From positions 1-17,988 of the forward strand of contig SKIN01000030.1 in assembly GCA_007116405.1 (NCBI GenBank): DNA of 17,988 bases, read 5' to 3'. Below the pieces are notes generated by a model. That model was not told where the DNA came from and made no database searches. It worked only from the letters and a program-made list of their open reading frames with translations. The translations under genes and the position numbers were made by a program. Positions 7,809-14,461 of this stretch are shown here, one piece after another (positions within the stretch are counted from its first letter, which is position 1; each line of letters opens with the position of its first letter). The stretch comes from Candidatus Kaiserbacteria bacterium. Its GTDB lineage: Bacteria; Patescibacteriota; Minisyncoccia; Phycocordibacterales; UBA12088.

Positions 7809-8333
7809 TCAGTTCTCTTCATCAGATGCAGGGGTGACGTCCACCTCGACGTCCTCCACATCAACATCATCGATGTCCGCCGGACTCGTGAGTGGTCCCA
7901 GGTCAGGGTCAAGGTCAGTCCCGCTGTCCACGAGGTCGCCCGGGTATGGGCATCCGGTGAGTTGCGCAAGACTCCGTGGCGAGAGAGCTCCGGTGAGACG
8001 CACCCCGTCCGCGAATTCCCATGTGGGGTAGTCAGTCACTCCTGCATCAACACATCGTTGTAGTTGATTACGTGAATCTGGTGTGGAGCATTCAATGTAC
8101 GGCAAGTAATCGGCCCCTCTTCCGAACACGCGCTTTTGTTCTTGGCAATAAGGACACCAAAACGCTGCGTAGAACTTCGCGTCACTGTCGGTTATACATT
8201 GAGCGAGCTCTTCGTACCCTTCTGCGGTCACCGTACGCAAGCCGTCACCCGACGACAGGAAGTACGCGAAACCTGCGATCACGAATATGGTGCCGGCGAT
8301 GATACCGGCGAGTTTCATTTGTTCTTTTTGCAT
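7809..8333 (-). CDS. membrane-anchored thioredoxin-fold thiol oxidase (VKOR-associated Trx type)
   Basis: A 174-residue protein with one N-terminal anchor (about 8-27), a thioredoxin-like domain with AAFWCPYCQEQKRVFG (Cys60, Cys63), the cis-Pro loop DYPTWEF (Pro103), and a strongly acidic tail (about 136-174) with DIDDVDVEDVEVDV. The domain resembles the thioredoxin unit fused to VKOR in cyanobacteria (WCPHCQxQK, YxEC, GYPTW) more than classical DsbA, since it lacks the helical insertion. Extra Cys 82 and 94 match that subfamily. It likely oxidises exported proteins outside the membrane and is recharged by the DsbB-like partner. I chose the ATG at 8333; the longer frame from a GTG at 8351 adds six residues. 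A -10 hexamer sits 8 bp before the ATG. Confidence 0.85.
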   Translation of the reverse strand: MQKEQMKLAGIIAGTIFVIAGFAYFLSSGDGLRTVTAEGYEELAQCITDSDAKFYAAFWCPYCQEQKRVFGRGADYLPYIECSTPDSRNQLQRCVDAGVTDYPTWEFADGVRLTGALSPRSLAQLTGCPYPGDLVDSGTDLDPDLGPLTSPADIDDVDVEDVEVDVTPASDEEN

Positions 8334-8341
8334 ACCGTCAA

Positions 8342-8369
8342 AGTATCGCACACATCACGCCGAGTGCAA
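8342..8369 (-). promoter_or_regulatory. candidate leaderless promoter of the thiol oxidase operon
   Basis: TTGCAC (8364-8369) and GATACT (8342-8347) on the minus strand are separated by 16 bp. GATACT ends 8 bp before the ATG at 8333. Transcription would start 1-2 nt before the start codon, with no room for a ribosome site. Confidence 0.45.
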
Positions 8370-8394
8370 TACTTTCAAACACGCGATACATCGC

Positions 8395-9033
8395 TCATTT
8401 CTTTCGCTTCCGTGGCTTTGTACTTCCCCGCTCCATCGAACCATTGTACTGCTGCATTGCGACCGTCACTCCGTGCTCTACGATCGCCTCTGTTGCCTTC
8501 GCCGCGTACGCCACCGCTTCGTCGAGAACGGCTCGGTCCTTCTTGCTTAGCTGCTTAAGGATGAAGTCATGCACCGCTCCCTCTCCACGAGGCTTCTTGA
8601 GCTTTCCGGAGGGAGATGTGGGCACCACTCCTACCCGCACCCTCACGAACGCCCGGGTCTTTATGGCTCGGACTATCGAATCTACTCCCCGATGACCACC
8701 GGAACCTCTGTCAAACACGATACGTATCGTGCCGACCGGCAGATCGATGTCATCATGGACGACAACAAGTGTCTTTGCTTGACGCTCACTCTTCACGAGG
8801 GGAGCGACGGAGGTACCTGAGCGGTTCATGTAGTTGTCGGGAAGTATGAGTACCACGTCATCCCCGCCCTTTGACACACCCTTTGCAACGCGTGCGCGGA
8901 GCTTTGCGTCATCGCGCCAGTCTGTTGCCGCAACACGCTCGGGAAACGACGCCACGACCATGCGACCCGCGTTGTGGCGGGTGTTCTCATACTCCTCCCC
9001 CGGATTCCCGAGTCCTACGATGATGTGCTTCAT
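8395..9033 (-). CDS. pth: peptidyl-tRNA hydrolase
   Basis: Frees tRNA from prematurely released peptidyl-tRNA. At 212 residues it has the family motifs GLGNPGEEYENTRHNAG (Asn10, catalytic His20), PDNYMNRSG (Asn70) and HDDIDLPVG (Asp95), then GSGGHRGVDSI. In E. coli Pth the last motif reads GGHNG, with Asn114 contacting substrate; here the position is Arg115. The C-terminus is extended and very basic (ERGSTKPRKRKK). It is the first gene on the minus strand of this divergent region, opposite lepB. The next gene downstream has its own promoter-like hexamers after a 61-bp gap, so pth may be monocistronic. The ATG at 9033 is preceded by TATACT 8 bp upstream and no Shine-Dalgarno. Confidence 0.95.
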   Translation of the reverse strand: MKHIIVGLGNPGEEYENTRHNAGRMVVASFPERVAATDWRDDAKLRARVAKGVSKGGDDVVLILPDNYMNRSGTSVAPLVKSERQAKTLVVVHDDIDLPVGTIRIVFDRGSGGHRGVDSIVRAIKTRAFVRVRVGVVPTSPSGKLKKPRGEGAVHDFILKQLSKKDRAVLDEAVAYAAKATEAIVEHGVTVAMQQYNGSMERGSTKPRKRKK

Positions 9034-9041
9034 ATGGCACC

Positions 9042-9071
9042 AGTATACTAAGAGGCATAGAGGTCGGTAAA
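9042..9071 (-). promoter_or_regulatory. candidate leaderless promoter of pth
   Basis: A consensus-like TATACT (9042-9047, minus strand) ends 8 bp before the pth ATG. TTTACC (9066-9071) lies 18 bp upstream as a weak -35. The predicted mRNA start is 1-2 nt before the start codon. Confidence 0.5.
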
Positions 9072-9135
9072 GCTGTGTGTGGCTCTGTGAACGCGTGGCG
9101 CATGAACCCTTTCATGTGTTGCATTCTTTTTTTTC

Positions 9136-9144
9136 TGGTATACT
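9136..9144 (+). promoter_or_regulatory. extended -10 promoter of lepB
   Basis: TGG followed by TATACT (9139-9144) forms an extended -10 element after a T-rich run. The only -35-like hexamer (TTGCAT at 9119) is just 14 bp away. Predicted leader to the ATG at 9163 is about 12 nt and contains no Shine-Dalgarno. Confidence 0.5.
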
Positions 9145-9162
9145 ACTCGCAACGTTTGCACT

Positions 9163-9843
9163 ATGGAGCCCCTTACACTACAACCACGAAATCGAAACGA
9201 GTCTGATCGTGTCGATCATTGTGGTTACGGGGACGATGGGCCGGAATACACGGAACATGCCCCACAAGAAGAAAAGAAAGAGAATTTCCTTGTTGAGGTG
9301 TTCAAGTTTGCCATACTTGCACTCATCATTGTCGTGCCTTTCAGGATATACATCGCGCAGCCCTTCATCGTCAGCGGCGCTTCGATGGACCCTACATTCG
9401 AGACCGGTGAGTATCTCATCGTCGATCAGGTCAGCTACCGCCTGAATCCCCCACAGCGCGGCGACGTGGTCATCTTTCGCTACCCGAATGACCCGCAAAA
9501 GTACTTCATCAAACGCATCATTGGCCTTCCGGGCGAGAGCATTCGCCTTGCGGACGGCTACACCATCATCATCGACCCCGTCACCGGTGCCGAGATGCTT
9601 CTTGAAGAGCCGTACTTGCGTACCGACCGTACTGACGACCACTTAGTGATATCTCTTTCACAGAATGAGTACTTCGTCATGGGCGACAACAGAAGCAAGA
9701 GTTCAGACTCACGAGTGTGGGGCGCCGTGCCCCGTGAGAACATTGTCGGCAGAGCGTTCGTGCGCCTTTTGCCGCCACGTAATTTCTCGTTCTACCCCGG
9801 TGCCCACGAGTTTCAGACCGCATTGCCTGCACGCAGTGAGTGA
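9163..9843 (+). CDS. lepB: signal peptidase I
   Basis: A membrane-bound serine protease that removes signal peptides from exported proteins. It has 226 residues: an acidic cytoplasmic N-terminus (to about 42), one membrane segment (about 46-63, FKFAILALIIVVPF), then the catalytic domain outside. The nucleophile is Ser74 in SGASMDPTF and the general base is Lys117 in YFIKRIIGLPGES. Box D/E is present as YFVMGDNRSKSSDSRVWG. Size and order fit a short Gram-positive-type SipS/LepB. The ATG at 9163 gives a plausible N-terminus; no alternative start is needed. The gene is divergent from pth and followed after 12 bp by the HisRS-like gene. Confidence 0.95.
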   Translation: MEPLTLQPRNRNESDRVDHCGYGDDGPEYTEHAPQEEKKENFLVEVFKFAILALIIVVPFRIYIAQPFIVSGASMDPTFETGEYLIVDQVSYRLNPPQRGDVVIFRYPNDPQKYFIKRIIGLPGESIRLADGYTIIIDPVTGAEMLLEEPYLRTDRTDDHLVISLSQNEYFVMGDNRSKSSDSRVWGAVPRENIVGRAFVRLLPPRNFSFYPGAHEFQTALPARSE

Positions 9844-9847
9844 TATT
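9842..9847 (+). promoter_or_regulatory. possible -10 for the HisRS-like gene, overlapping the lepB stop
   Basis: GATATT overlaps the lepB TGA and ends 8 bp before the ATG at 9856. This matches the spacing at the pth and thiol oxidase genes. A weak TTGCCT is at 9823. Read-through from lepB is equally possible. Confidence 0.3.
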
Positions 9848-9855
9848 CTTTTTGT

Positions 9856-11034
9856 ATGAGATTGTTACCAACAACGACGGAAGTATTTTTCAAAAAGGCC
9901 GTCAGTGTCGCCGAGCATTATGGCTTTCGTAATATAGACGACCTGCGGTTTGAGGCAAGTAAGCGCGGTACGAGCGTGCTCGACCTCGAGAAGCAGCACG
10001 GCGCGCAAAAGCATTTCGAACAACACATCCTTCGTGCTGTGCTCGAGAAATGCAACCAGACCGTACAACTCAAGAAAAAGCAGCCACTGATGTTCTACAC
10101 GCCGTCACTTGTGACACATCCATCGACACCAAGTGTACGCATCAGTACGTTGTCGCTTAACGCCGTGGGTACGGCAGACCCCCTCGCGGAGGTCGTGCTC
10201 ATCAAAAGCGCGACGAGCATCTTGGAAGAACTTGGCATCAAAGGCCTGCGTGTACTGGTGAACAGCATTGGAGACAACGACAGTTCTGCTCGCTTCATTC
10301 GCGAGGTCACGGCGTTACTCCGTGCACGCGCAGGTGACCTCTCTGAAACGGAGGCGACACTACTGCGCACCGACCCGAGTGCTCTCATAGCCGAACTCTT
10401 TACCGAGCGCCATCCCATTACCGCCGACATGCCCGGACCGCTCGATTTCCTTACCACACCAAGCCGACGCCACTTCAAAGAGCTGCTTGAATTGCTTGAG
10501 CATACGGGCATACCCTACGAGCTTGATGACCGCCTCTACGCCGACCAGAGGGTGTACTCGCATTCACTGTTCGAGATACGTGACTCCGGCGCCTCCGAGG
10601 AAGAGAGTGCCCAGCCCCTCGCGCGAGGAGGTAGGTACGATGAGTTGACTCGACCCTACGTGCGCGGAAGTGTTCCCTCCACCGGAGTGGTCATTGCCGC
10701 AAAGACAAAGCAGCAGAGGGCATCGGTCGGAAGACCACGCAAGCGCAAGCCCAACGCATGTCTCATCCATATCGGCAGAGAGGCCCGCATACGAAGCATC
10801 AGCATTATTGAGACATTTCGCCGGGAAAAGATACCTATCGAACAATGCATCCAATATGAGCGGTTCTCCGAGCAGATGGCGTATGCCGAGGCCATACAAA
10901 CCAAATATATTATCATCATAGGCCAAAGGGAGGCGCGTGACGGGGTGGTACTCCTCCGCAATGCCGAGAGCAGGTCTCAGACGACCGTTCGCATCGATCA
11001 ATTGCCGGGAGTCTTCAAAGGCCTGGCTGTCTAG
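9856..11034 (+). CDS. HisRS-like paralogue lacking catalytic motifs
   Basis: A 392-residue protein with the layout of class II histidyl-tRNA synthetase. An N-terminal segment resembles motif 1 surroundings (about 8-35). NSIGDNDSSARFIREV (about 136-151) matches the HisRS segment NSLG...R. LARGGRYDEL (about 256-265) resembles the AGGRYD histidine-B loop, and the C-terminal alpha/beta domain (about 301-392) resembles the HisRS anticodon-binding domain. Missing are motif 2 (FRYERPQ; the region around 75-105 has none of it) and the RGLDYY histidine-A motif, replaced by LYADQRVYSHSLFEI (about 227-241). It is therefore unlikely to activate histidine. HisZ, the ATP phosphoribosyltransferase subunit, is an alternative, but HisZ normally lacks the anticodon domain and no his genes are near. 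Function unknown. Confidence 0.75.
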   Translation: MRLLPTTTEVFFKKAVSVAEHYGFRNIDDLRFEASKRGTSVLDLEKQHGAQKHFEQHILRAVLEKCNQTVQLKKKQPLMFYTPSLVTHPSTPSVRISTLSLNAVGTADPLAEVVLIKSATSILEELGIKGLRVLVNSIGDNDSSARFIREVTALLRARAGDLSETEATLLRTDPSALIAELFTERHPITADMPGPLDFLTTPSRRHFKELLELLEHTGIPYELDDRLYADQRVYSHSLFEIRDSGASEEESAQPLARGGRYDELTRPYVRGSVPSTGVVIAAKTKQQRASVGRPRKRKPNACLIHIGREARIRSISIIETFRREKIPIEQCIQYERFSEQMAYAEAIQTKYIIIIGQREARDGVVLLRNAESRSQTTVRIDQLPGVFKGLAV

Positions 11035-11075
11035 CGCCCTTGTGCGGTCTACAGGCCTGTGATACCATACGGCGC

Positions 11076-11315
11076 ATGATAAATGTCGAAGTACAGCGCC
11101 ACGGCAATGAGAATATCGGGGGTCTTATGCGTCGCTACACCAGGCGCATGCAGAGCTCGGGTATTGTCCGACGTATCCGAGGTATCCGCTACTTTAAGCG
11201 CAGCCCATCCGGTGCTCAGATGAAAAAGGATGCGCTCACGAAGATCAAGCGTACGGAGGAGTATGTCAAACTCTACAAAGAAGGCCGGGAGCTACCCACC
11301 AAAAAGCGCCGCTAA
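11076..11315 (+). CDS. rpsU: ribosomal protein bS21
   Basis: A 79-residue small-subunit protein located near the anti-Shine-Dalgarno region of 16S rRNA. Family features are visible: INVEVQRHGNENIGGLMRRYTRRM, the basic IVRRIRGIRYF segment and a Lys/Arg-rich tail ending in LPTKKRR. A longer frame back to 11040 is unlikely because the family N-terminus starts at the ATG at 11076. GATACC (11061-11066), preceded by TGT, ends 9 bp before this ATG and could be a promoter; no ribosome site is seen. The ybeY frame follows within 11 bp or overlaps the 3' end. Adjacency to ybeY, which acts on the 16S 3' region, makes functional sense. Confidence 0.9.
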   Translation: MINVEVQRHGNENIGGLMRRYTRRMQSSGIVRRIRGIRYFKRSPSGAQMKKDALTKIKRTEEYVKLYKEGRELPTKKRR

Positions 11316-11325
11316 ACCTGCACCC

Positions 11326-11703
11326 GTGTTGCATATACGTACATTCATCCGCAGACCCTGGAACACCAAAGGGTATGCGGATATTGTTCGTTGTATACTT
11401 GGTGACGCGTACACACTCTCACTCGTCCTCATTGGTGACACCCGTGCACAAACGCTTAACGAGCAGCACCGAGGCAAAAGCTACGCTGCGAATGTACTCT
11501 CATTCCCTCTTGATACAGACTCGGGTGAAGTATTCTTGAACATACCCCGCATCACACGAGAGGCGAAGCAATATGGACTGTCCCCGGAAGGCCACGCAAA
11601 GTTCCTGCTTATCCACGCCTGTTTGCATTTGAAAGGATATACACACGGTAGTACAATGGAACGAGCGGAAGACCGTCTTGTCAAGCAATTCCACATCCGC
11701 TGA
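11326..11703 (+). CDS. ybeY: YbeY endoribonuclease (16S rRNA maturation)
   Basis: A metal-dependent RNase involved in 16S 3'-end maturation and rRNA quality control. The diagnostic zinc site HACLHLKGYTH gives H-x3-H-x5-H (His97, His101, His107 from the GTG start). NVLSFPLDTDSGEVFLN is the family's central motif. From the GTG at 11326 the protein has 125 residues and begins directly with the first strand (LHIRTF), 10 bp after the rpsU stop. An ATG at 11263, with GGAGGA only 2-3 nt upstream, would give 146 residues and a 53-bp overlap with rpsU. The added residues read as a shadow of rpsU, so I prefer GTG, with moderate confidence in the start only. Confidence 0.88.
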   Translation: MLHIRTFIRRPWNTKGYADIVRCILGDAYTLSLVLIGDTRAQTLNEQHRGKSYAANVLSFPLDTDSGEVFLNIPRITREAKQYGLSPEGHAKFLLIHACLHLKGYTHGSTMERAEDRLVKQFHIR

Positions 11704-11838
11704 CCGGCCCCCTATACGATGCTGCGGCACACCGTTTCGAAGTACGGTGGACCCCTGCGCAGGTGTATCATTGCTGATACCACTTGTAGATGGTTGCAAC
11801 GTAGACAGTGAGGGGTATGAACGACCGCAGGTAACATC
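11704..11838 (+). promoter_or_regulatory. ybeY-ftsA gap with clustered inverted repeats and candidate ftsA promoter
   Basis: A 135-bp noncoding gap. Inverted repeats: CACCGT/ACGGTG (11730-11749), CCTGCGCAGG (11754-11763), GTATCA-TTGC-TGATAC (11765-11780) and GTTGCAAC (11793-11800). None is followed by a T-run, so a classical terminator is unlikely. A possible promoter is TTGCAA (11794-11799), 16 bp, TATGAA (11816-11821). AGGT (11829-11832) lies 6 nt before the ftsA ATG, one of the few ribosome-site-like motifs here. Confidence 0.4.
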
Positions 11839-12999
11839 ATGGCTAGAAAAACAGCAGTTGGGATAGATATCGGAACCTACCAGATCAAGGTGGTCGTAGC
11901 TGCGCAAGAAACTCGCGACGGTCGCCCACGCATTCTCGGCACAGGACAAGCCCCCGCACGAGGTATTCGACACGGCTACGTCATAAACAGAGACGAGATG
12001 GCTCGCTCACTCCAAGTGGCAGTCAATCAGGCTGAGAAGAATTCCGGAGTTGCTATACGTAAGGCCTACCTCTCGGTCGGCGGTGTCGGTCTTGAAGAAT
12101 TCAGATCTCGCGCGGAGATCATCCTCTCCCGAACAGAAAATGAGGTTTCGGAGATCGACCTTAAGGATGTGCTCGAAGAATCAGAACGAAAGATAAGTCA
12201 ACGTTTGGTGAACCGCAAGGTGCTCCATGCCATACCGCTCGCGTACCGCCTTGACGGCGCACAACTGTTAGGAACTCCGGTTGGTATGCACGGCACCAAA
12301 CTTGAGATCGACTCCCTTTTTATAACCGCACTCGAACAACACCTTAATGACCTCATAGCTGCCGTTGAGGATGTCGGGGTCTCTGTAGTCGACGTCATGG
12401 CTAGCCCGCTTGCAGGCAGCTTTGTCACACTCACTAAAGCTCAAAAGATAGCGGGTGTGGTGCTGGCAAACATCGGTGCTGAGACGCTCTCCATCGTTGT
12501 CTTCGAGAACGACACACCAATATCCCTGAAAGTATTCCCTGTTGGCAGCACTGATATTACCCATGACATCGCCCTCGGACTCCAAATTTCACTCGACGAT
12601 GCAGAGCAAGCAAAGAAAGGCGCACTCATCGATACCGGAAAAGAAAAGAGAAAGATATCCGACATCGTCGCCAACCGTGTCACAGATCTCTTTAAGCTGG
12701 TTGATGCGCACCTGAAACGTATCGGCAAGAACGGCCTGTTGCCGGCTGGCGTCGTCGTATCCGGTGGCGGTTCGGGGATAGCCTCAATAGAAGACCTTGC
12801 GCGTGGCAGTCTCAAGCTACCTTCACGCAAAGCAACACTCATGGTGGGTGACAAGTCTGTGGTTAAAGATTCCACGTGGGCGGTCGCATACGGGCTTTGT
12901 ATTTGGGGCCTCACAAACACAAGTGAGTCAAGTGGATTCTCATCAATTAAAGAAAATGCAAAAGGTGTTCTTGGTTGGTTCAAACAGTTCCTCCCATAA
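11839..12999 (+). CDS. ftsA: cell division protein FtsA
   Basis: An actin-like ATPase that tethers FtsZ filaments to the membrane. At 386 residues, the phosphate-1 motif is at AVGIDIGTYQIKVVVA (about 6-21). The SHS2 (1C) region follows with AYLSVGGVGLEEF. Phosphate-2 is ANIGAETLSIVVFE, and the adenosine motif is GVVVSGGGSGIASIEDLA. The C-terminus ends in a short amphipathic helix, KGVLGWFKQFLP, fitting the FtsA membrane-targeting sequence. ftsZ follows after a 121-bp regulatory gap, the classic order. No ftsQ or mur genes of the dcw cluster lie immediately upstream; ybeY and rpsU do. Start ATG 11839 has AGGT 6 nt upstream. Confidence 0.95.
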   Translation: MARKTAVGIDIGTYQIKVVVAAQETRDGRPRILGTGQAPARGIRHGYVINRDEMARSLQVAVNQAEKNSGVAIRKAYLSVGGVGLEEFRSRAEIILSRTENEVSEIDLKDVLEESERKISQRLVNRKVLHAIPLAYRLDGAQLLGTPVGMHGTKLEIDSLFITALEQHLNDLIAAVEDVGVSVVDVMASPLAGSFVTLTKAQKIAGVVLANIGAETLSIVVFENDTPISLKVFPVGSTDITHDIALGLQISLDDAEQAKKGALIDTGKEKRKISDIVANRVTDLFKLVDAHLKRIGKNGLLPAGVVVSGGGSGIASIEDLARGSLKLPSRKATLMVGDKSVVKDSTWAVAYGLCIWGLTNTSESSGFSSIKENAKGVLGWFKQFLP

Positions 13000-13010
13000 A
13001 CCCTTGTATA

Positions 13011-13033
13011 CTAACGTATTTTGACCACGTTAG
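13011..13033. repeat. 7-bp perfect inverted repeat between ftsA and ftsZ
   Basis: CTAACGT (13011-13017) and ACGTTAG (13027-13033) flank a 9-bp spacer. It overlaps a TATACT at 13007-13012. There is no T-run, so an operator or weak hairpin after ftsA is more likely than a terminator. Confidence 0.45.
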
Positions 13034-13083
13034 CATTGCTACATCTCTTGTGATGTGTCAACGCTTTTGTTTTCACCTCCTTC

Positions 13084-13092
13084 TGTTATGAT
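13084..13092 (+). promoter_or_regulatory. extended -10 promoter of ftsZ
   Basis: TGT followed by TATGAT (13087-13092). The best -35-like hexamers (TTTTGT, TTGTTT at 13065-13072) are weak or too close. Predicted leader is about 20 nt with no Shine-Dalgarno before the ATG at 13121. Confidence 0.5.
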
Positions 13093-13120
13093 GGACGCAT
13101 CGTAACCACACGCTTCACGT

Positions 13121-14362
13121 ATGCCACAAGTACAATCCGACATCGAGTCATTCGCACGCATTCGCGTAATAGGTGTCGGTGGCTCAGGATGTAATGCCAT
13201 CAATCACATGATCAACTCGAACGTCAAAGGCGTCGAGTTCATCGCTATTAATACTGACGCACAAGACCTCCACCACTCACAAGCAAAGAAAAAGGTGCAC
13301 ATTGGAAAGAATCTTACACGAGGATTGGGGGCCGGGGGCAACCCTGACTTCGGAAAGCGTGCTGCAGAAGAAACTCAAGAGGAGGTACTCGAGACACTTC
13401 GTGACTCCGATATGGTCTTTATCGCCGGAGGTATGGGAGGAGGTACCGGCACCGGAGCAGCGCCAGTCATTGCAAAACTCGCCAAGGAAGCAGGTGCACT
13501 TACTGTCGGTATCGTCACGAAACCATTCTCGTTTGAAGGCCAGCAAAGGATGCGCGCTGCCGAGGAAGGTATCGCTGCGCTGAAGGAAGAAGTGGACGCT
13601 ATCATAATCATCCCGAATGACCGACTTCTGGCTATAGTAGATCGAGACACGAGCGTCATGAATGCATTCGCTCTTTGTGATGACGTGCTCCGCCAAGCAG
13701 TCGAGGGAATCTCCGACCTCATCACCACGCCGGGCATTGTCAATGTCGACTTTGCTGACATCAAAGCTGTTATGGCATCGGCGGGATCCGCTCTCATGGG
13801 GATCGGTTTGGCCTCGGGAGAAAAGCGAGCAGAAGAAGCCGCACAGAAAGCGATCAATTCTCCCCTTCTTGAGGTATCCATATCAGGTGCGCGTGGTGTA
13901 CTCTTCGCAATTGCCGGTGGTGAAGACCTTGGTATGCTCGAGATACAGGATGCAGCTCGCATCATTACTGAGTCCATCGACCCGAATGCACGTGTGATCT
14001 TTGGCGCATTCCGTGACGAGAAGCTTAAAAAGGACGAGGTGAAGGTCACCGTCATTGCTACAGGATTTCTCGAAGAAGATCTTGTGAAGTCAACGAACTT
14101 GTTCAACATCGCTGAGGATGTGCGAGGTCACAAAGAGGACATCACACCTGGACAGATACATAACGCCATCGCGGAAGTGCGACAGTCACCTCGCAACGCG
14201 CCGGTTACACGTCCTCGTCCTGAGGCTGATGTGCGCCCCGCTAGAAAAGAAGTGACTCCAACAAAGGGCTCGGATGCATCAAACAAGAATGCTATTGACG
14301 ATGAAGATGATGATGGCGAATGGGGTATACCACCTTTCCTCAGACGCTCAAAGATAAAGTAA
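13121..14362 (+). CDS. ftsZ: cell division protein FtsZ
   Basis: A tubulin-like GTPase that forms the division ring. It has 413 residues: the N-terminal GVGGSGCNAINHM nucleotide loop (about 18-30), the GGMGGGTGTGAAP tubulin signature (about 103-115), and the T7 synergy loop NVDFADIKAVM with its catalytic Asp residues (about 208-218). A C-terminal FtsZ domain, a variable linker (about 340-395) rich in Pro, Arg and acidic residues, and the conserved C-terminal peptide DGEWGIPPFLRRSK complete it. The last should bind FtsA. The ATG at 13121 fits the family. The gene is preceded by its own extended -10 and closed by a strong terminator, so it is probably transcribed alone or as the end of an ftsA-ftsZ unit. 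Confidence 0.98.
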   Translation: MPQVQSDIESFARIRVIGVGGSGCNAINHMINSNVKGVEFIAINTDAQDLHHSQAKKKVHIGKNLTRGLGAGGNPDFGKRAAEETQEEVLETLRDSDMVFIAGGMGGGTGTGAAPVIAKLAKEAGALTVGIVTKPFSFEGQQRMRAAEEGIAALKEEVDAIIIIPNDRLLAIVDRDTSVMNAFALCDDVLRQAVEGISDLITTPGIVNVDFADIKAVMASAGSALMGIGLASGEKRAEEAAQKAINSPLLEVSISGARGVLFAIAGGEDLGMLEIQDAARIITESIDPNARVIFGAFRDEKLKKDEVKVTVIATGFLEEDLVKSTNLFNIAEDVRGHKEDITPGQIHNAIAEVRQSPRNAPVTRPRPEADVRPARKEVTPTKGSDASNKNAIDDEDDDGEWGIPPFLRRSKIK

Positions 14363-14364
14363 CA

Positions 14365-14399
14365 TAGCAAAAAGACGGACATACTCCGTCTTTTTGCTA
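14365..14399. terminator. strong hairpin terminator after ftsZ
   Basis: A perfect 15-bp stem: TAGCAAAAAGACGGA (14365-14379) and TCCGTCTTTTTGCTA (14385-14399) with loop CATAC. The GACGGA core is followed by five T within the right arm on the plus strand, and the mirror image works on the minus strand. It starts two bases after the ftsZ stop. Confidence 0.85.
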
Positions 14400-14416
14400 G
14401 AAGTGTGCAGTATACG

Positions 14417-14425
14417 TGGTATGAT
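14417..14425 (+). promoter_or_regulatory. extended -10 promoter of the reductase gene
   Basis: TGG followed by TATGAT (14420-14425), immediately downstream of the ftsZ terminator. No good -35 is visible. The predicted leader to the ATG at 14462 is about 30 nt, without a Shine-Dalgarno. Confidence 0.5.
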
Positions 14426-14461
14426 ATGTGCACTCTACTAATGACCTCATAACACAATCAT

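Noticed and set aside
9098..9135. CATGAA/TTCATG hairpin followed by T-run upstream of lepB, terminator-like
   Set aside because: No plus-strand gene lies upstream to be terminated. The stem is A/T-rich and weak, and the T-run is more likely part of the lepB promoter spacer.
13375..14109. A 244-codon minus-strand frame opposite ftsZ
   Set aside because: Ser/Ala/Pro-biased shadow of FtsZ codons, with no motif or promoter.
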